DNA of 64,000 nt from Gracilibacillus dipsosauri (lineage in GTDB: Bacteria > Bacillota > Bacilli > Bacillales > Amphibacillaceae), in NCBI RefSeq assembly GCF_003176895.1, contig NZ_QGTD01000001.1, positions 160,220-224,219 on the forward strand, read 5' to 3'. The notes beneath the pieces are model-generated. The model did no database searches. It was not told the origin of the DNA and worked only from the letters and a program-made list of their open reading frames with translations. A program made the position numbers and the translations under genes. Below are positions 17,960-26,596 of this stretch, one piece after another (position 1 is the stretch's first letter; every line of letters begins with the position of its first letter).

Positions 17960-18106
17960 TCAGATATAGCTAATATTTCTCGTCGTGGTCTTATCAACCT
18001 CTTCCTCTTTTACCATCCCCAAACTAACACCTTTGCGCTCACAATATTCCCGTTCAATTTTACATTTCTCTAACACACATCCTTCTAATAAATATCTCTC
18101 GTTTTG
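17960..18106 (-). pseudogene. Relic of a TnsA-like endonuclease gene
   Basis: On the minus strand 48 codons before a TGA read as YLLEGCVLEKCKIEREYC, then ERKGVSLGMVKEEEV, then TRNISYI. This matches the TnsA segment in which 'leKleIERrYwerkGI.wgiVtekei....rNI' is conserved; compare LFEIERRYFSELGIDWCVI in the intact tnsA of this window. The upstream frame is closed by stops and nothing corresponds to the catalytic N-terminal half, so it is a fragment. It is divergent from the tnsA at 51877 and hints at an older Tn7-like element here. The identity rests on a motif read by eye. Confidence 0.55.
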
Positions 18107-18293
18107 ATAGTATGAGCGATTTCAATAGCATTCTTGTTGTAATAAAGGAAATTGTTCTTGAATATATTACACTTGTTTATTGCGCTCAAAAAATGTTTTA
18201 ATCATAACACACACAAAGAGCACGGGAATCTTGTACTTCCATCTCTAGAGAATTATAATAAGGTTAACTTGAAAAGAAAGGGAAGATCCAGGT

Positions 18294-18512
18294 ATGAATA
18301 TTACGCCACAAGAAAAACATCTAATAAAGGCTCTCCGCGAAGCTACACTGCCTCCTTTATTTGTGCTCATCCGAATAAGGAATCAAATCTTAGATGACAT
18401 TGAAAATATCGAAGAAAGCAGAAGACATGAAATCGTAAAAGCATTAGAAGAGTACATCGGACCCCTCTGGGAAGATTATTACGAGCAGAATAAATTACAC
18501 TCCAAAGATTAA
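18294..18512 (+). CDS. Small conserved-looking protein, function unknown
   Basis: This 72-residue soluble protein is rich in charged helices (IRNQILDDIENIEESRRHEIVKALEEYIGPLWEDYYEQ). It has no membrane segment, signal peptide or known motif. AAGGGAAG lies 10 bp upstream of ATG 18294. The composition looks like a real protein rather than a random frame, and no gene overlaps it convincingly. I do not recognise the family. Confidence 0.55.
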   Translation: MNITPQEKHLIKALREATLPPLFVLIRIRNQILDDIENIEESRRHEIVKALEEYIGPLWEDYYEQNKLHSKD

Positions 18513-18727
18513 TGAACCGTCGCATTCGGTGGTATATCTACTTTAATCCTTAACACATTCGACTTATTCTCATGGCGTTTGGTAAACGATAAAGGGGGTC
18601 ATGGGAAGGGGATATCTACATGTAATATATTAATAGGTATTGGAGCTATAATTTTCAAGAAAATATTTAACTCAACTCTTTTCTAAAGTCAATGATTGTA
18701 GGCCCGTCAAAAATATGGTACGATGCT

Positions 18728-18966
18728 TTAATGACGAGGTACTAATAACATCCAGAGACTCCTAAAAGACAAATACCAGCACCAATCCAATCATATTACC
18801 CCGGAGTTTTTTTATTCCCCATCCCCACAATACAGAAAGAATAATAAACACTCCTCCACCTAGTCCCAAGTAAAAAGGTTTACCCTGTCTCAACCATAAC
18901 CATATTAAATACCCTCCCCAAATTCAATTAATCCTGCAAATAGAATAATACAATAGATGTAAACAT
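18728..18966 (-). pseudogene. ynfA: Broken ynfA-like small membrane protein gene
   Basis: Pieces of a YnfA-family (UPF0060) membrane protein are spread over three frames. The N-terminal part reads MFTSIVLF, then FAGLIEFG; the middle reads GGYLIWLWLRQGKPFYLGL joined directly to GGVFIILSVLWGWGIKK; the end reads WMLLVPRH before TAA at 18728. Compared with the family, which has about 108 residues and four membrane helices, there are at least three small indels that shift frame. An internal deletion also removes about one and a half helices between LGL and GGVF. The gene cannot make a working protein. It lies 10 bp downstream of the MerR-family regulator stop, so the two may once have been one transcript. 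Confidence 0.75.
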
Positions 18967-18976
18967 AGTGATCTTC

Positions 18977-19369
18977 TTATACTTTTTTTGCTGGAATTTC
19001 GATATTTTTGAAACATTCTTCCCAAGACAAACAACTACATTTCAGACTATTATCTAGAACTGATTGCATAACCTTCAATTGATTGATTTTATCTTGCAAT
19101 TCACTCTTTTTCTTAGTAGCCATTGCCTTCCATCGTTCAGATGGACTAATGTTTGAATCAAAACCTTCTAATAAAATCTTTATCTCGTCAATTTGAAACC
19201 CTGCGCTTTGCGCTAACTTAATTACCTGTATCCTACCGATAATTTCAGATGAATACTCTCTTTTTCCATTTACTCGATTTGCATTTGGTATTAACCCAAT
19301 TTGTTCGTAATAACGCAAAGCTGAAGTATTTACTCCTACTTTTTCTGCAACTTGTCCAATTGAAAGCAT
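18977..19369 (-). CDS. MerR-family regulator with CxC...C motif
   Basis: This 130-residue MerR-type activator/repressor has the N-terminal helix-turn-helix MLSIGQVAEKVGVNTSALRYYEQIGLIP, a dimerisation helix (KSELQDKINQLKVMQSVLDN), and a C-terminal CSCLSWEEC. The CxC and later Cys recall the [2Fe-2S] or metal-binding loop of SoxR/ZntR relatives, although the full SoxR CxxCxC is not present. It is divergent from the gene at 19666. Both promoters contain TTAAAGTTAACTT dyads with the long 19-bp spacer expected for MerR control, so it probably regulates itself and that gene. The effector is unknown. Confidence 0.87.
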   Translation of the reverse strand: MLSIGQVAEKVGVNTSALRYYEQIGLIPNANRVNGKREYSSEIIGRIQVIKLAQSAGFQIDEIKILLEGFDSNISPSERWKAMATKKKSELQDKINQLKVMQSVLDNSLKCSCLSWEECFKNIEIPAKKV

Positions 19370-19386
19370 AAATTCTCTCCCCTAAC

Positions 19387-19402
19387 TTAAAGTTAACTTT
19401 AA
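19387..19402. promoter_or_regulatory. MerR-type operator, regulator side
   Basis: TTAAAGTTAACTTTAA is a perfect 16-bp palindrome 17 bp upstream of the MerR gene start. It shares its core with the operator at 19581-19598. Confidence 0.65.
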
Positions 19403-19576
19403 TTGATTAAACATATTCTAACACGAATTTTATGTCATCAAACCTTTTTCAGGGTGCGAACAATAATGACGCATGCTAGCCTAATAGGTCAAGAAATAAT
19501 CAAAGACATAAGTATCTAATTGATGCTGACATTAAAAGTAATCAACATACTTGTACCCAGTTTTCAATATTATCTA

Positions 19577-19607
19577 TTGACTTAAAGTTAACTTGAAGTG
19601 ATATTTT
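19577..19607 (+). promoter_or_regulatory. MerR-controlled promoter with 19-bp spacer
   Basis: The -35 TTGACT (19577-19582) and -10 TATTTT (19602-19607) are separated by 19 bp. The spacer holds the dyad CTTAAAGTTAACTTGAAG (19581-19598). Over-long spacers with a central dyad are the hallmark of MerR-activated promoters. It drives the small gene at 19666. Confidence 0.7.
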
Positions 19608-19665
19608 GATTTTAACATGGAACTTATTTCATAAAATTTAACTACTTGTTTTGGAGGGAAAAAGA

Positions 19666-19983
19666 ATGGCTCAGGCTAAAATTGCATGTCAAAAATTATG
19701 TTTTTCTAATGAGGAGAAAATGTTATATGAAGAATTAAGAGGAAAAATTTTCAAAGAGCTAGTGAAAATTGAAGAATTAGAGGATGGGTATACCTTCGTG
19801 TTGGAGGGAAAAGAACACCTTTTGTCAGATTTAGTTATTTGGATTCCCTTAGAAAAGAAATGTTGCCCTTTTTTAAAATTCACGATTAATATTTACCACG
19901 ATGATTATTTATACCTCAAATTAACTGGCCCAGATGAAACCAAGCAGTTTTTATTATTAGAATTAAAGTTAGATCAGAAATGA
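19666..19983 (+). CDS. Small protein of the MerR regulon, function unknown
   Basis: This 105-residue soluble protein has a central EKKCCPFLKFTINIY motif and LKLTGPDETKQFLL near the end. The Cys-Cys-Pro-Phe pattern with a following 'LTGP' is familiar from unnamed proteins next to metal or metalloid regulators, but I know no established function. GGAGGG lies before the ATG at 19666; the in-frame TTG at 19651 overlaps that ribosome binding site and is unlikely. It is the likely main target of the divergent MerR protein. The paired cysteines suggest thiol chemistry or metal binding, which is inference. Confidence 0.75.
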   Translation: MAQAKIACQKLCFSNEEKMLYEELRGKIFKELVKIEELEDGYTFVLEGKEHLLSDLVIWIPLEKKCCPFLKFTINIYHDDYLYLKLTGPDETKQFLLLELKLDQK

Positions 19984-20011
19984 AAAATATTAAATAAGAT
20001 AGTTGGCTATC

Positions 20012-20051
20012 AGAAGATAACCCTAAATTAAACAGGGTTATCCTCTTTTTA
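20012..20051 (+). terminator. Terminator after the MerR-controlled gene
   Basis: GATAACCCT (20016-20024) pairs with AGGGTTATC (20034-20042), extended by AGAAG/CTCTT and followed by TTTTT. Confidence 0.7.
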
Positions 20052-20181
20052 GTTGATGGATGTGGAGCCCAATAACTCCATTTAAACCCAGTGTAAAATT
20101 CCAAATAAACCTGTTACAGTTGTTCCCCGTGACAATGGAATATATTTTTTACTAGAAAGATTTAATTTTAATCATAATCAG

Positions 20182-20739
20182 TTAAGCCCTAAGCGTTTTT
20201 AACGCATTACTCCATTTGATCACCTCATCGATTAATTCATGTAAAGCATCTATTTGGTAACTGGTTGGTTTAAGTTCGTTAAAATTTTCAAAATCATTAA
20301 TTAGTGATAGTGCCACTTGGGTTCTAACATCTGCAACCATGAGTCCTCCCATAATTAATCTTAAGTTTTCTACAGCTCTGACACCACCATTCCCACCGTA
20401 ACTGATGAAGCCTGCAGCCTTGTGATTCCACTCATTATACAAGTAATCAATCGCATTTTTTAATGCACCAGATGTTGCGTGATTGTATTCTGGAGTCACA
20501 AATATAAATCCATCACAATCTTCAATTGCTTTTGACCATCTTTTTGTATGTGATTTACTATATTGTCCAAATATAGCTGCCTTTGATTCATCTAGTAATG
20601 GCAGCTGATAATCTGCTACATCCACTAACTTGAACAGTGCATCACTCCGTTGCTGTGCAAGATTATATACCCATTCTGCCACTTGTTCACCTTTTCTCCC
20701 CGGTCTAGTTGATCCAATTATAATAGCGATTTTAATCAT
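20182..20739 (-). CDS. NADPH-dependent FMN reductase family protein
   Basis: This 185-residue flavodoxin-like oxidoreductase carries the FMN phosphate loop IIGSTRPGRKGEQVAEW (about 7-23), the LPLLDE segment and the typical VTPEYNHATSGALKNAIDYLYNEW (about 81-104). Family members reduce FMN, quinones, azo dyes or chromate using NAD(P)H. A ribosome binding site AGGAGG is present upstream. It is the last gene of a three-gene set (MFS, quinone-type reductase, FMN reductase) on the minus strand, divergent from a LysR regulator, consistent with response to a toxic electrophile. Confidence 0.87.
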   Translation of the reverse strand: MIKIAIIIGSTRPGRKGEQVAEWVYNLAQQRSDALFKLVDVADYQLPLLDESKAAIFGQYSKSHTKRWSKAIEDCDGFIFVTPEYNHATSGALKNAIDYLYNEWNHKAAGFISYGGNGGVRAVENLRLIMGGLMVADVRTQVALSLINDFENFNELKPTSYQIDALHELIDEVIKWSNALKTLRA

Positions 20740-20764
20740 TTTAATGTCCTCCTTTAGAAGATAG

Positions 20765-21688
20765 TTATTGATTTATCGTAAAAACGACTTTGCCATGGCC
20801 ATGCCCTGTTTCCACTTCCCGATGCGCTTCAACCGCATCCTCAAGGTCAAAAGCTTTTCGGACATAGACTTGAAGTAGTCCTTCTTCAACTAATTGTGTT
20901 AATTGATAAAGTCGCGCTTGTGTTCGTTCACCTACAACTGTTTTCACTCCTGTTTTTTCGATAAGATGGCGTGAAGCTGTAGTAATAATTCGATCATTCG
21001 ATGACACTAATTTTATCGAAGCATATAACGCTTCAGGTCCCGCAGCGTCAAGTGCAGCATCTACTCCTTCTGGGACTAACTTTTTTACATTATCAACTAA
21101 ATCATCTCCATATTTGATTGGAATAGCACCCAGCCTACGCAAATAGTCATGATTGGCTTCACTCGAAGTGCCAATTACTTTTATTCCTCTCGATCTAGCA
21201 AGTTGAACAGCCATTGTTCCAACACCACCTGCAGCTGCGTGAATGAGTAATGTATCTCCATTTGAAATATGAATGCCATCAAGTGCCATAAGTGCAGTTT
21301 GACCGGAAGCAGAAAGTGCTCCTGCTTCTTCCCAACTCATATGGCTTGGTTTTTTGACGACTTGGTTTGCATTAATTACGACGTACTCTGCATGAGCAGA
21401 AAGTGTTGTCCAACCAATCACATGATCCCCTTTTGATACAGAAATTACATCGGATCCAACCTCTACTACAATACCTGAAAACTCATTCCCGAGCAGCTGA
21501 GGTGAGTCGATAACCATATCCTTAAAAAATCCACTTCTAATTTTCACATCCACAGGTTGTAGCCCTGCTGCCATTACTTTTATACGAATTTGGTTCTTTT
21601 CTAGATTCGGTACTGGTACCCGTTTAATTTCCATTATCTCGGCACCCCCAAATTGGTTGAACACAGCTGCCTTCATTTGTTTGCTCAT
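20765..21688 (-). CDS. Quinone oxidoreductase-like NADPH-dependent reductase (MDR family)
   Basis: This medium-chain dehydrogenase/reductase of 307 residues lacks structural zinc. It has the N-terminal GroES-like domain (MKAAVFNQFGGAEIMEIKRVPVPNLEKNQ), the LLGNEFSGIVVEVGSDV region and the Rossmann motif HAAAGGVGTMAVQLARSRG (about 150-168). That is the QOR/zeta-crystallin type using NADPH. The C-terminal HREVETGHGHGKVVF is typical. It is likely cotranscribed with the upstream MFS transporter (15 bp) and the downstream FMN reductase (25 bp). The substrate is probably a quinone or an unsaturated carbonyl. Confidence 0.87.
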   Translation of the reverse strand: MSKQMKAAVFNQFGGAEIMEIKRVPVPNLEKNQIRIKVMAAGLQPVDVKIRSGFFKDMVIDSPQLLGNEFSGIVVEVGSDVISVSKGDHVIGWTTLSAHAEYVVINANQVVKKPSHMSWEEAGALSASGQTALMALDGIHISNGDTLLIHAAAGGVGTMAVQLARSRGIKVIGTSSEANHDYLRRLGAIPIKYGDDLVDNVKKLVPEGVDAALDAAGPEALYASIKLVSSNDRIITTASRHLIEKTGVKTVVGERTQARLYQLTQLVEEGLLQVYVRKAFDLEDAVEAHREVETGHGHGKVVFTINQ

Positions 21689-21703
21689 GTATAACTCCTC
21701 CTT

Positions 21704-23092
21704 TCAAATTTCTTTGTTTCGAAAACGGTACATCCACTGATAAAGCAAAACTAAGTTCATTAATGTCAATATAAACAAGAAGAAATACACATTACTATAT
21801 ACTCCTGAAATCCCATGTGCTCCGAAAGGATTTATAGGAACTTGACTTATATGATCTAGCATTGTAGAAGCTATTGCACCACTTATAGCTGTAGATAAGA
21901 AGTTATTTAAACTATACACTCCCATTCCAATCCCTGACTCATCACTTTCAAGTGTGCTGGAAACCCAGTTTACTAATGTTGGTTGCATAAAAATATAGCC
22001 CACACCTGTGAAAATGAGGAAAAATGATACACCTATAATTGAATATCCAGAAATAGTAGATAAAGCAATAAGGCCTACACTAATCAAGCTTATGGCAAAA
22101 GACATCACAAACCGATTTCCTTTGTAGTCAATTAGTTTTCCTCCAATATAACCTAAAAAAGCTGCACTAATAGCTCCAGGGAAAAGTAGCAATCCAACCC
22201 ATGTTTCATTCAAATGATAAGCCTGGCTAAAAAGTAATGGTGTGATTAATAAAACACCAAAATTAACCGCTGCATTAATTCCACCCATGATCAGTCCACG
22301 TCGATAATCGCGATTTCGAAATAATGTTAAGGGAATCAATGGTATTAATGATTTATTTTGTTGGATTATAAACACAAGTAATGTAACTATACTTGTCAGT
22401 AAAAGTAGTAAGTTGAGTAAGGTAATGGAAAGCATGAAACTTACTATTGTAATAGTGAGAAGAACAACACCAGTGTAATTGAATTGTTCTGCCTTTCTCA
22501 GATTCTCTTTAGGCAACCACTTGTAACCAAAGGGTAAGGTAACAACAATCGCTAATGAGAATAAAAATAGTGCTTTCCAATGCCCAATACCCACAATAAA
22601 TCCACCAATAATAGGTCCAACCGCACTTGAAAATGCTAACGTCGACGCCACTATTCCAAGTGCTCGCCCTCGACGTTCCTTTTGTACGAATCGCACTGGA
22701 ATAAGCATCGATAAGGTTGGAATAGATGATGCTCCAATACCTTGTAACATCCGACTTATAATTAACACGTAAAAATCTTGCGAAACAAGCCCAATAACAG
22801 AACCGATTGAAAAAATTATGACTCCGAATAATGCAAGAGTTCTAATACCAAATAAATCTGCCAATTTACCGTAGACTAAAGCTCCGATGGCATAAACAAT
22901 TCCGAAAATGGTCACGATCCAGCTTGTTGAGCTTAAACTAACGTTTAGCTCTTCAGATATATCAGATAATGCAACATTGAACATCATGATATTCATGGCT
23001 GAAAAAGGGATCATAATGCAAATTAGTTGAATTAAACGTCTCTCTTGAATATTTTTTGGTGTTTTTTGTTTATGTGAAATCATATGCCGCAC
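21704..23092 (-). CDS. MFS drug efflux transporter, DHA2/TetL-like
   Basis: This 462-residue integral membrane protein is of the major facilitator superfamily. It has GKLADLFGIRTLALFG after TMS2, SRMLQGIGASSIPTLSMLIPVRFV as motif B with the conserved Arg, and VGPIIGGFIVG as antiporter motif C. The length and 'NVALSDISEELNVSLSSTSWIVT' start fit 14-helix proton-coupled drug exporters of the Tet(L)/QacA type. The GTG at 23092 has GGAGG 9 bp upstream, which supports it. It is first in the operon with two reductases and divergent from a LysR regulator. The substrate cannot be predicted. Confidence 0.87.
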   Translation of the reverse strand: MRHMISHKQKTPKNIQERRLIQLICIMIPFSAMNIMMFNVALSDISEELNVSLSSTSWIVTIFGIVYAIGALVYGKLADLFGIRTLALFGVIIFSIGSVIGLVSQDFYVLIISRMLQGIGASSIPTLSMLIPVRFVQKERRGRALGIVASTLAFSSAVGPIIGGFIVGIGHWKALFLFSLAIVVTLPFGYKWLPKENLRKAEQFNYTGVVLLTITIVSFMLSITLLNLLLLLTSIVTLLVFIIQQNKSLIPLIPLTLFRNRDYRRGLIMGGINAAVNFGVLLITPLLFSQAYHLNETWVGLLLFPGAISAAFLGYIGGKLIDYKGNRFVMSFAISLISVGLIALSTISGYSIIGVSFFLIFTGVGYIFMQPTLVNWVSSTLESDESGIGMGVYSLNNFLSTAISGAIASTMLDHISQVPINPFGAHGISGVYSNVYFFLFILTLMNLVLLYQWMYRFRNKEI

Positions 23093-23213
23093 TGTCTGTC
23101 ACCTCCAATCCTCTTGCTTAATTCCAGTATAAAGTTGATATATCATAAATAAAAATGTATATTTAGTTATATATTGATAAGTATTTAGTTATTAATTAGA
23201 GGGGAGTTTAATA

Positions 23214-24110
23214 ATGGATTTACTTCAATTAAAATACTTTCAAAAGGTAGCAGAGATTAGACATATGACAAAAGCATCACAAGAGCTTCATATAACGCAA
23301 CCTGCATTAAGTCAGACAATTGCCAAATTGGAAAAAGATATTGGGGTGCCGCTTTTTAATCGTGAAGGAAGACAAATTCGATTAAATCAGTATGGTGAAG
23401 CATTTTTAAAAAAAGTAAATATTGCATTAAATGCTTTAGAGGAAGGAAGAAGAGAGGTTGATGATTTAGCAGGATTACAACAAGGAAGAGTATCACTGGA
23501 TACGACATTTATCCCCCACTTTCCTAATGTGATTAATCAATTCACCGAAAAATATCCAGATATCAATTTTGACATTTCCCATGCTTCTTCCCAAGAGGAG
23601 AAAGAAAATTTACTAGTAAATGGTGAGATTGACTTTTGTATAACATGTCATCCAATTGATTATAAAGGGTATCATAATGTTCCTATTCAAAGAGAAGATA
23701 TCGTTCTTGTTGTACCGAAAACTCATCGATTTGCTAGTATGACAACGCTCGAATTGAGTGAGGCTGCAAAAGAACCATTTATAAGCTTTAAAAAGAAACA
23801 GCCATTTCGAGAAACAGTAGAAAATTTGTGTCTTAAAGCTGGGTTCAAACCAAATATCATATGTGAAACCGATGATTATCAAATTATCAATAATTTAGTT
23901 GCATCCAAACTTGGTATCAGTATAGTACCTAAATCATTAGTGGAAAAAAGCAAATTAACAACTGTTGTGCATATTAAGAATCCAATTTCTGAAAGAATTT
24001 ATTATTTGTCATGGAAAGATGATCGATATCTATCACTTGCAGCACAACAATTTCGTGAATTACTGATTGAACATTATACTCAATTGAATGTAAGTAATGT
24101 AGAAGATTAA
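23214..24110 (+). CDS. LysR-family transcriptional regulator
   Basis: This 298-residue LysR-type regulator starts MDLLQLKYFQKVAEIRHMTKASQELHITQPALSQTIAKLEKDIGVPLFNREGRQIRLNQ-like (recognition helix about 18-45), followed by a periplasmic-binding-type effector domain from about residue 90. GAGGGGAG gives the start. It is divergent from the MFS-reductase operon over 121 bp, the classical arrangement for a LysR activator of the neighbouring genes. It is closed by a terminator at 24221. Confidence 0.88.
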   Translation: MDLLQLKYFQKVAEIRHMTKASQELHITQPALSQTIAKLEKDIGVPLFNREGRQIRLNQYGEAFLKKVNIALNALEEGRREVDDLAGLQQGRVSLDTTFIPHFPNVINQFTEKYPDINFDISHASSQEEKENLLVNGEIDFCITCHPIDYKGYHNVPIQREDIVLVVPKTHRFASMTTLELSEAAKEPFISFKKKQPFRETVENLCLKAGFKPNIICETDDYQIINNLVASKLGISIVPKSLVEKSKLTTVVHIKNPISERIYYLSWKDDRYLSLAAQQFRELLIEHYTQLNVSNVED

Positions 24111-24220
24111 CTAAAAGAAACTGTCAAACTATTTAAAAACACGATTTCTCCATCTTCCAGTTTTCCTTCTTCCATGTTTAAGATGGTGCGGTTCTAAACT
24201 CTATGACACCGCAAAGTTAA

Positions 24221-24252
24221 GGGAACTTCCATTTTTAGAAGTTCCTTTTTAT
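24221..24252 (+). terminator. Terminator after the LysR gene
   Basis: GGAACTT (24222-24228) and AAGTTCC (24239-24245) form a stem followed by TTTTTATTTATT. Confidence 0.75.
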
Positions 24253-24309
24253 TTATTCTATTAAAGCTATAGAATAACTTTAAAATTTCCCATGGTCTAT
24301 GTTCGTTAT

Positions 24310-25173
24310 CTAAACTCGTTTAAGTTTATCGGGGTTTCGTACAATGTAGACTCTAGTAAGTTTTCCATCCCGAAGCTCTACAAATATAGTTGCAACGGTT
24401 TCGTCCTTTGAACGGAGTAATATACCCATCTCACCGTTCACAGGAGCAACTTCAAATTGAAGATTTTCCTGATAATAGGGCTTTATGCTTTCGAATGCGC
24501 TGGCTAGAATTCGAGCAACATAATTGCGCGATTGTATCGGGTGCTTGAAGGACGTTACTTTTCCGCCTCCGTCAGAGACAAGCATAACATCTTCACTTAG
24601 GAGAGACAGCACAATATCAACATCCCCTTGCTCAAGAGATTTGATGAACCGGTTAATCCATTCCAAATCTTCCATCTTGGTCGTTACTTGCTCATCATAG
24701 AAAATTCCCATTTTGCTTTTCGCTCGGCTCATCAGCTTCCGGCAATTAGCCTCTTGCTTATCAAGAATTTTAGCTATTTTAGGATAATCAAAACACAGCG
24801 CTTCACGCAGTATAAAAACAGTTCGCTCTATCGGGGTCAGCCTCTCCAATAACACGAGCATAGCGTATGACAGCAATTCTCGATTCATGACTGTTGTTTC
24901 GATTGTATCCTTCTCTGGTGTCCCAATTGGTTCGGGTAGCCATGGACCTACGTACACTTCCCGCCTCTTTCGTGCTGATTTTTGAAGATTGAGACAGTGG
25001 TTTGTTACCATTTTACACAAATAAGCCTTAGGTTTCTCTAAACCTTCAGGATGTATGTCATATGCCTTAACAAATACCTCTTGCACTGCATCTTCCGCAT
25101 CTTCGGCAGAGCCTGTCAATTGATATGCTAACGTGAACAACAGTGTTCCATATTGATTATACAGTTCCTCCAT
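24310..25173 (-). CDS. ECF41-family RNA polymerase sigma factor
   Basis: This extracytoplasmic-function sigma factor has a C-terminal SnoaL-like extension. Sigma region 2 is in YGTLLFTLAYQLTGSAEDAEDAVQEVFVKAY and region 4 in LTPIERTVFILREALCFDYPKIAKIL. The two hallmark ECF41 motifs are present: WLPEP (78-82) in the linker and DGGGK (201-205) in the extension. In studied ECF41 proteins the extension controls activity in place of an anti-sigma factor. I chose the ATG at 25173 (287 residues) because GGAG lies 8 bp before it and MEELY is the usual N-terminus. The TTG at 25269 would overlap the upstream oxidoreductase gene. ECF41 genes normally sit beside oxidoreductase and DoxX-like genes, as here. 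Confidence 0.9.
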   Translation of the reverse strand: MEELYNQYGTLLFTLAYQLTGSAEDAEDAVQEVFVKAYDIHPEGLEKPKAYLCKMVTNHCLNLQKSARKRREVYVGPWLPEPIGTPEKDTIETTVMNRELLSYAMLVLLERLTPIERTVFILREALCFDYPKIAKILDKQEANCRKLMSRAKSKMGIFYDEQVTTKMEDLEWINRFIKSLEQGDVDIVLSLLSEDVMLVSDGGGKVTSFKHPIQSRNYVARILASAFESIKPYYQENLQFEVAPVNGEMGILLRSKDETVATIFVELRDGKLTRVYIVRNPDKLKRV

Positions 25174-25219
25174 TCCTGCCTCTCCTTCTCCGAGTTGTTT
25201 TTTAATGGCTTCTAATTCA

Positions 25220-26401
25220 TCAAAGAAAACTAGCTGAATCCCATGACACCTTCTTGAGCTTCCACGCAAGCTTTCCAGTTATGATAATATCAAGTCCCCA
25301 TTTTCGTGCCCACACCAACCCACGATCTTTACCTAAGCCAATCCCGTAAACATCCATCATGGATTTGTGAATCGGCGCAGGACGGCCCTCTAAGTCAGCC
25401 AGCACAATATCCCCCAATCTGCGTGCCTGCATTCCACCTTCTTTACATGTCATCTGATCAGACTTACTAGTACTCGGATCTACTATTTTTGCACAATCGC
25501 CAATGCTATATACGTCCGGTACCCCTTGGACGCGATAACTTTCATCTACCAGTACCTGACCATCAGGAGAAAGAGGCAAGCCCATACTGCGAAGGATCGG
25601 ATTCGGCATAAGACCGATTGTCCATATACATTGGCCTACTTCCAAACTATCGCCATTACTCAACCTCACTACACCCGCTTCCTCCCTTATCGCCTTACAG
25701 TTGTGTAACACAGTCACACCACATTCGCTAAGCATAAGATTCAATTTTCTTCCAACCTTATATGGTCCCTCAGGGAACAAATATTCCTTTGCATTCAGCA
25801 AATAGACAGCGATATCAGACGGGTTTAATCTTAACGCCGATGCTTCCTTCCGCATGGCTAACGCCAGCTCAGCGGATGTCTCAATGCCACTGATTCCCGC
25901 TCCTGCAACCGCAATTGTCATCAGTCGTTTTCGTTTTTCAGGAACCGTCTCATCGACAGCTTTCCACAGATTTTGGCGCCAGTACTCTCGGATGTTTGCC
26001 GCAGCTTGTGGATCTGTCAAGGCGATACCGCCCTGACTGGAATTCGGTCGACGAACGATGCTACCGACTGCAACGATTAAAAGGTGATAAGGAACTAGGA
26101 TACCGTTTCCTTGTACATCCGTATATCGAATTCGCTTTTTCTCATAATCCACAGACGTAACTGTACCTTGGACGAAATCGACCCCTTCTGAAAAATAATG
26201 TGTCCAAGGAACCATAATCTCCTCCTCACTAACAGCTGGACGGAACATCATCACTTTGCGCACATGGCCAGGCTGTCTGTCCAAGAGAATAAACCTAATC
26301 TTCCGTCCATTCATCATAGACTGGGTGGTAGACTTTATCGCTTTTAGCGCAGCAAGTCCTGTATGGCCACCTCCAATGATAATACAAGTCAGTTCATTCA
26401 C
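25220..26401 (-). CDS. NAD(P)/FAD-dependent oxidoreductase, NDH-2 type
   Basis: This 393-residue flavoprotein has an N-terminal FAD-binding fold (CIIIGGGHTGLAALKAI, 6-22), a second dinucleotide fold (IAVAGAGISGIETSAELALAM) and a late FAD contact (VYSIGDCAKI). It resembles type II NADH dehydrogenases and ferredoxin reductase-like AIFM2 proteins, without an obvious C-terminal membrane helix. It is separated by 46 bp from the ECF41 sigma gene and is its typical genomic partner. It may be in the ECF41 regulon. The electron acceptor is unknown. Confidence 0.87.
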   Translation of the reverse strand: MNELTCIIIGGGHTGLAALKAIKSTTQSMMNGRKIRFILLDRQPGHVRKVMMFRPAVSEEEIMVPWTHYFSEGVDFVQGTVTSVDYEKKRIRYTDVQGNGILVPYHLLIVAVGSIVRRPNSSQGGIALTDPQAAANIREYWRQNLWKAVDETVPEKRKRLMTIAVAGAGISGIETSAELALAMRKEASALRLNPSDIAVYLLNAKEYLFPEGPYKVGRKLNLMLSECGVTVLHNCKAIREEAGVVRLSNGDSLEVGQCIWTIGLMPNPILRSMGLPLSPDGQVLVDESYRVQGVPDVYSIGDCAKIVDPSTSKSDQMTCKEGGMQARRLGDIVLADLEGRPAPIHKSMMDVYGIGLGKDRGLVWARKWGLDIIITGKLAWKLKKVSWDSASFL

Positions 26402-26596
26402 CTATCCTCAGCTCCTTTATATTTTCCCAAATTAATGTTGTTTGGCAATATTGTGCAGTCAACCAATGAGTCCTTTATACAAAAGTTAGTATACCGTTTA
26501 TCCAATGATCATGATGTATATTCCTGGCATTCAAGTTAATTTTCAATAGTTAGCAGAAAGTGCCACTTTGTTAAGAATAAATTTTTCCATATTATC

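Noticed and set aside
25854..26160. Short plus-strand frames opposite the NDH-2-like gene
   Set aside because: Shadows of a well-supported flavoprotein gene on the other strand.
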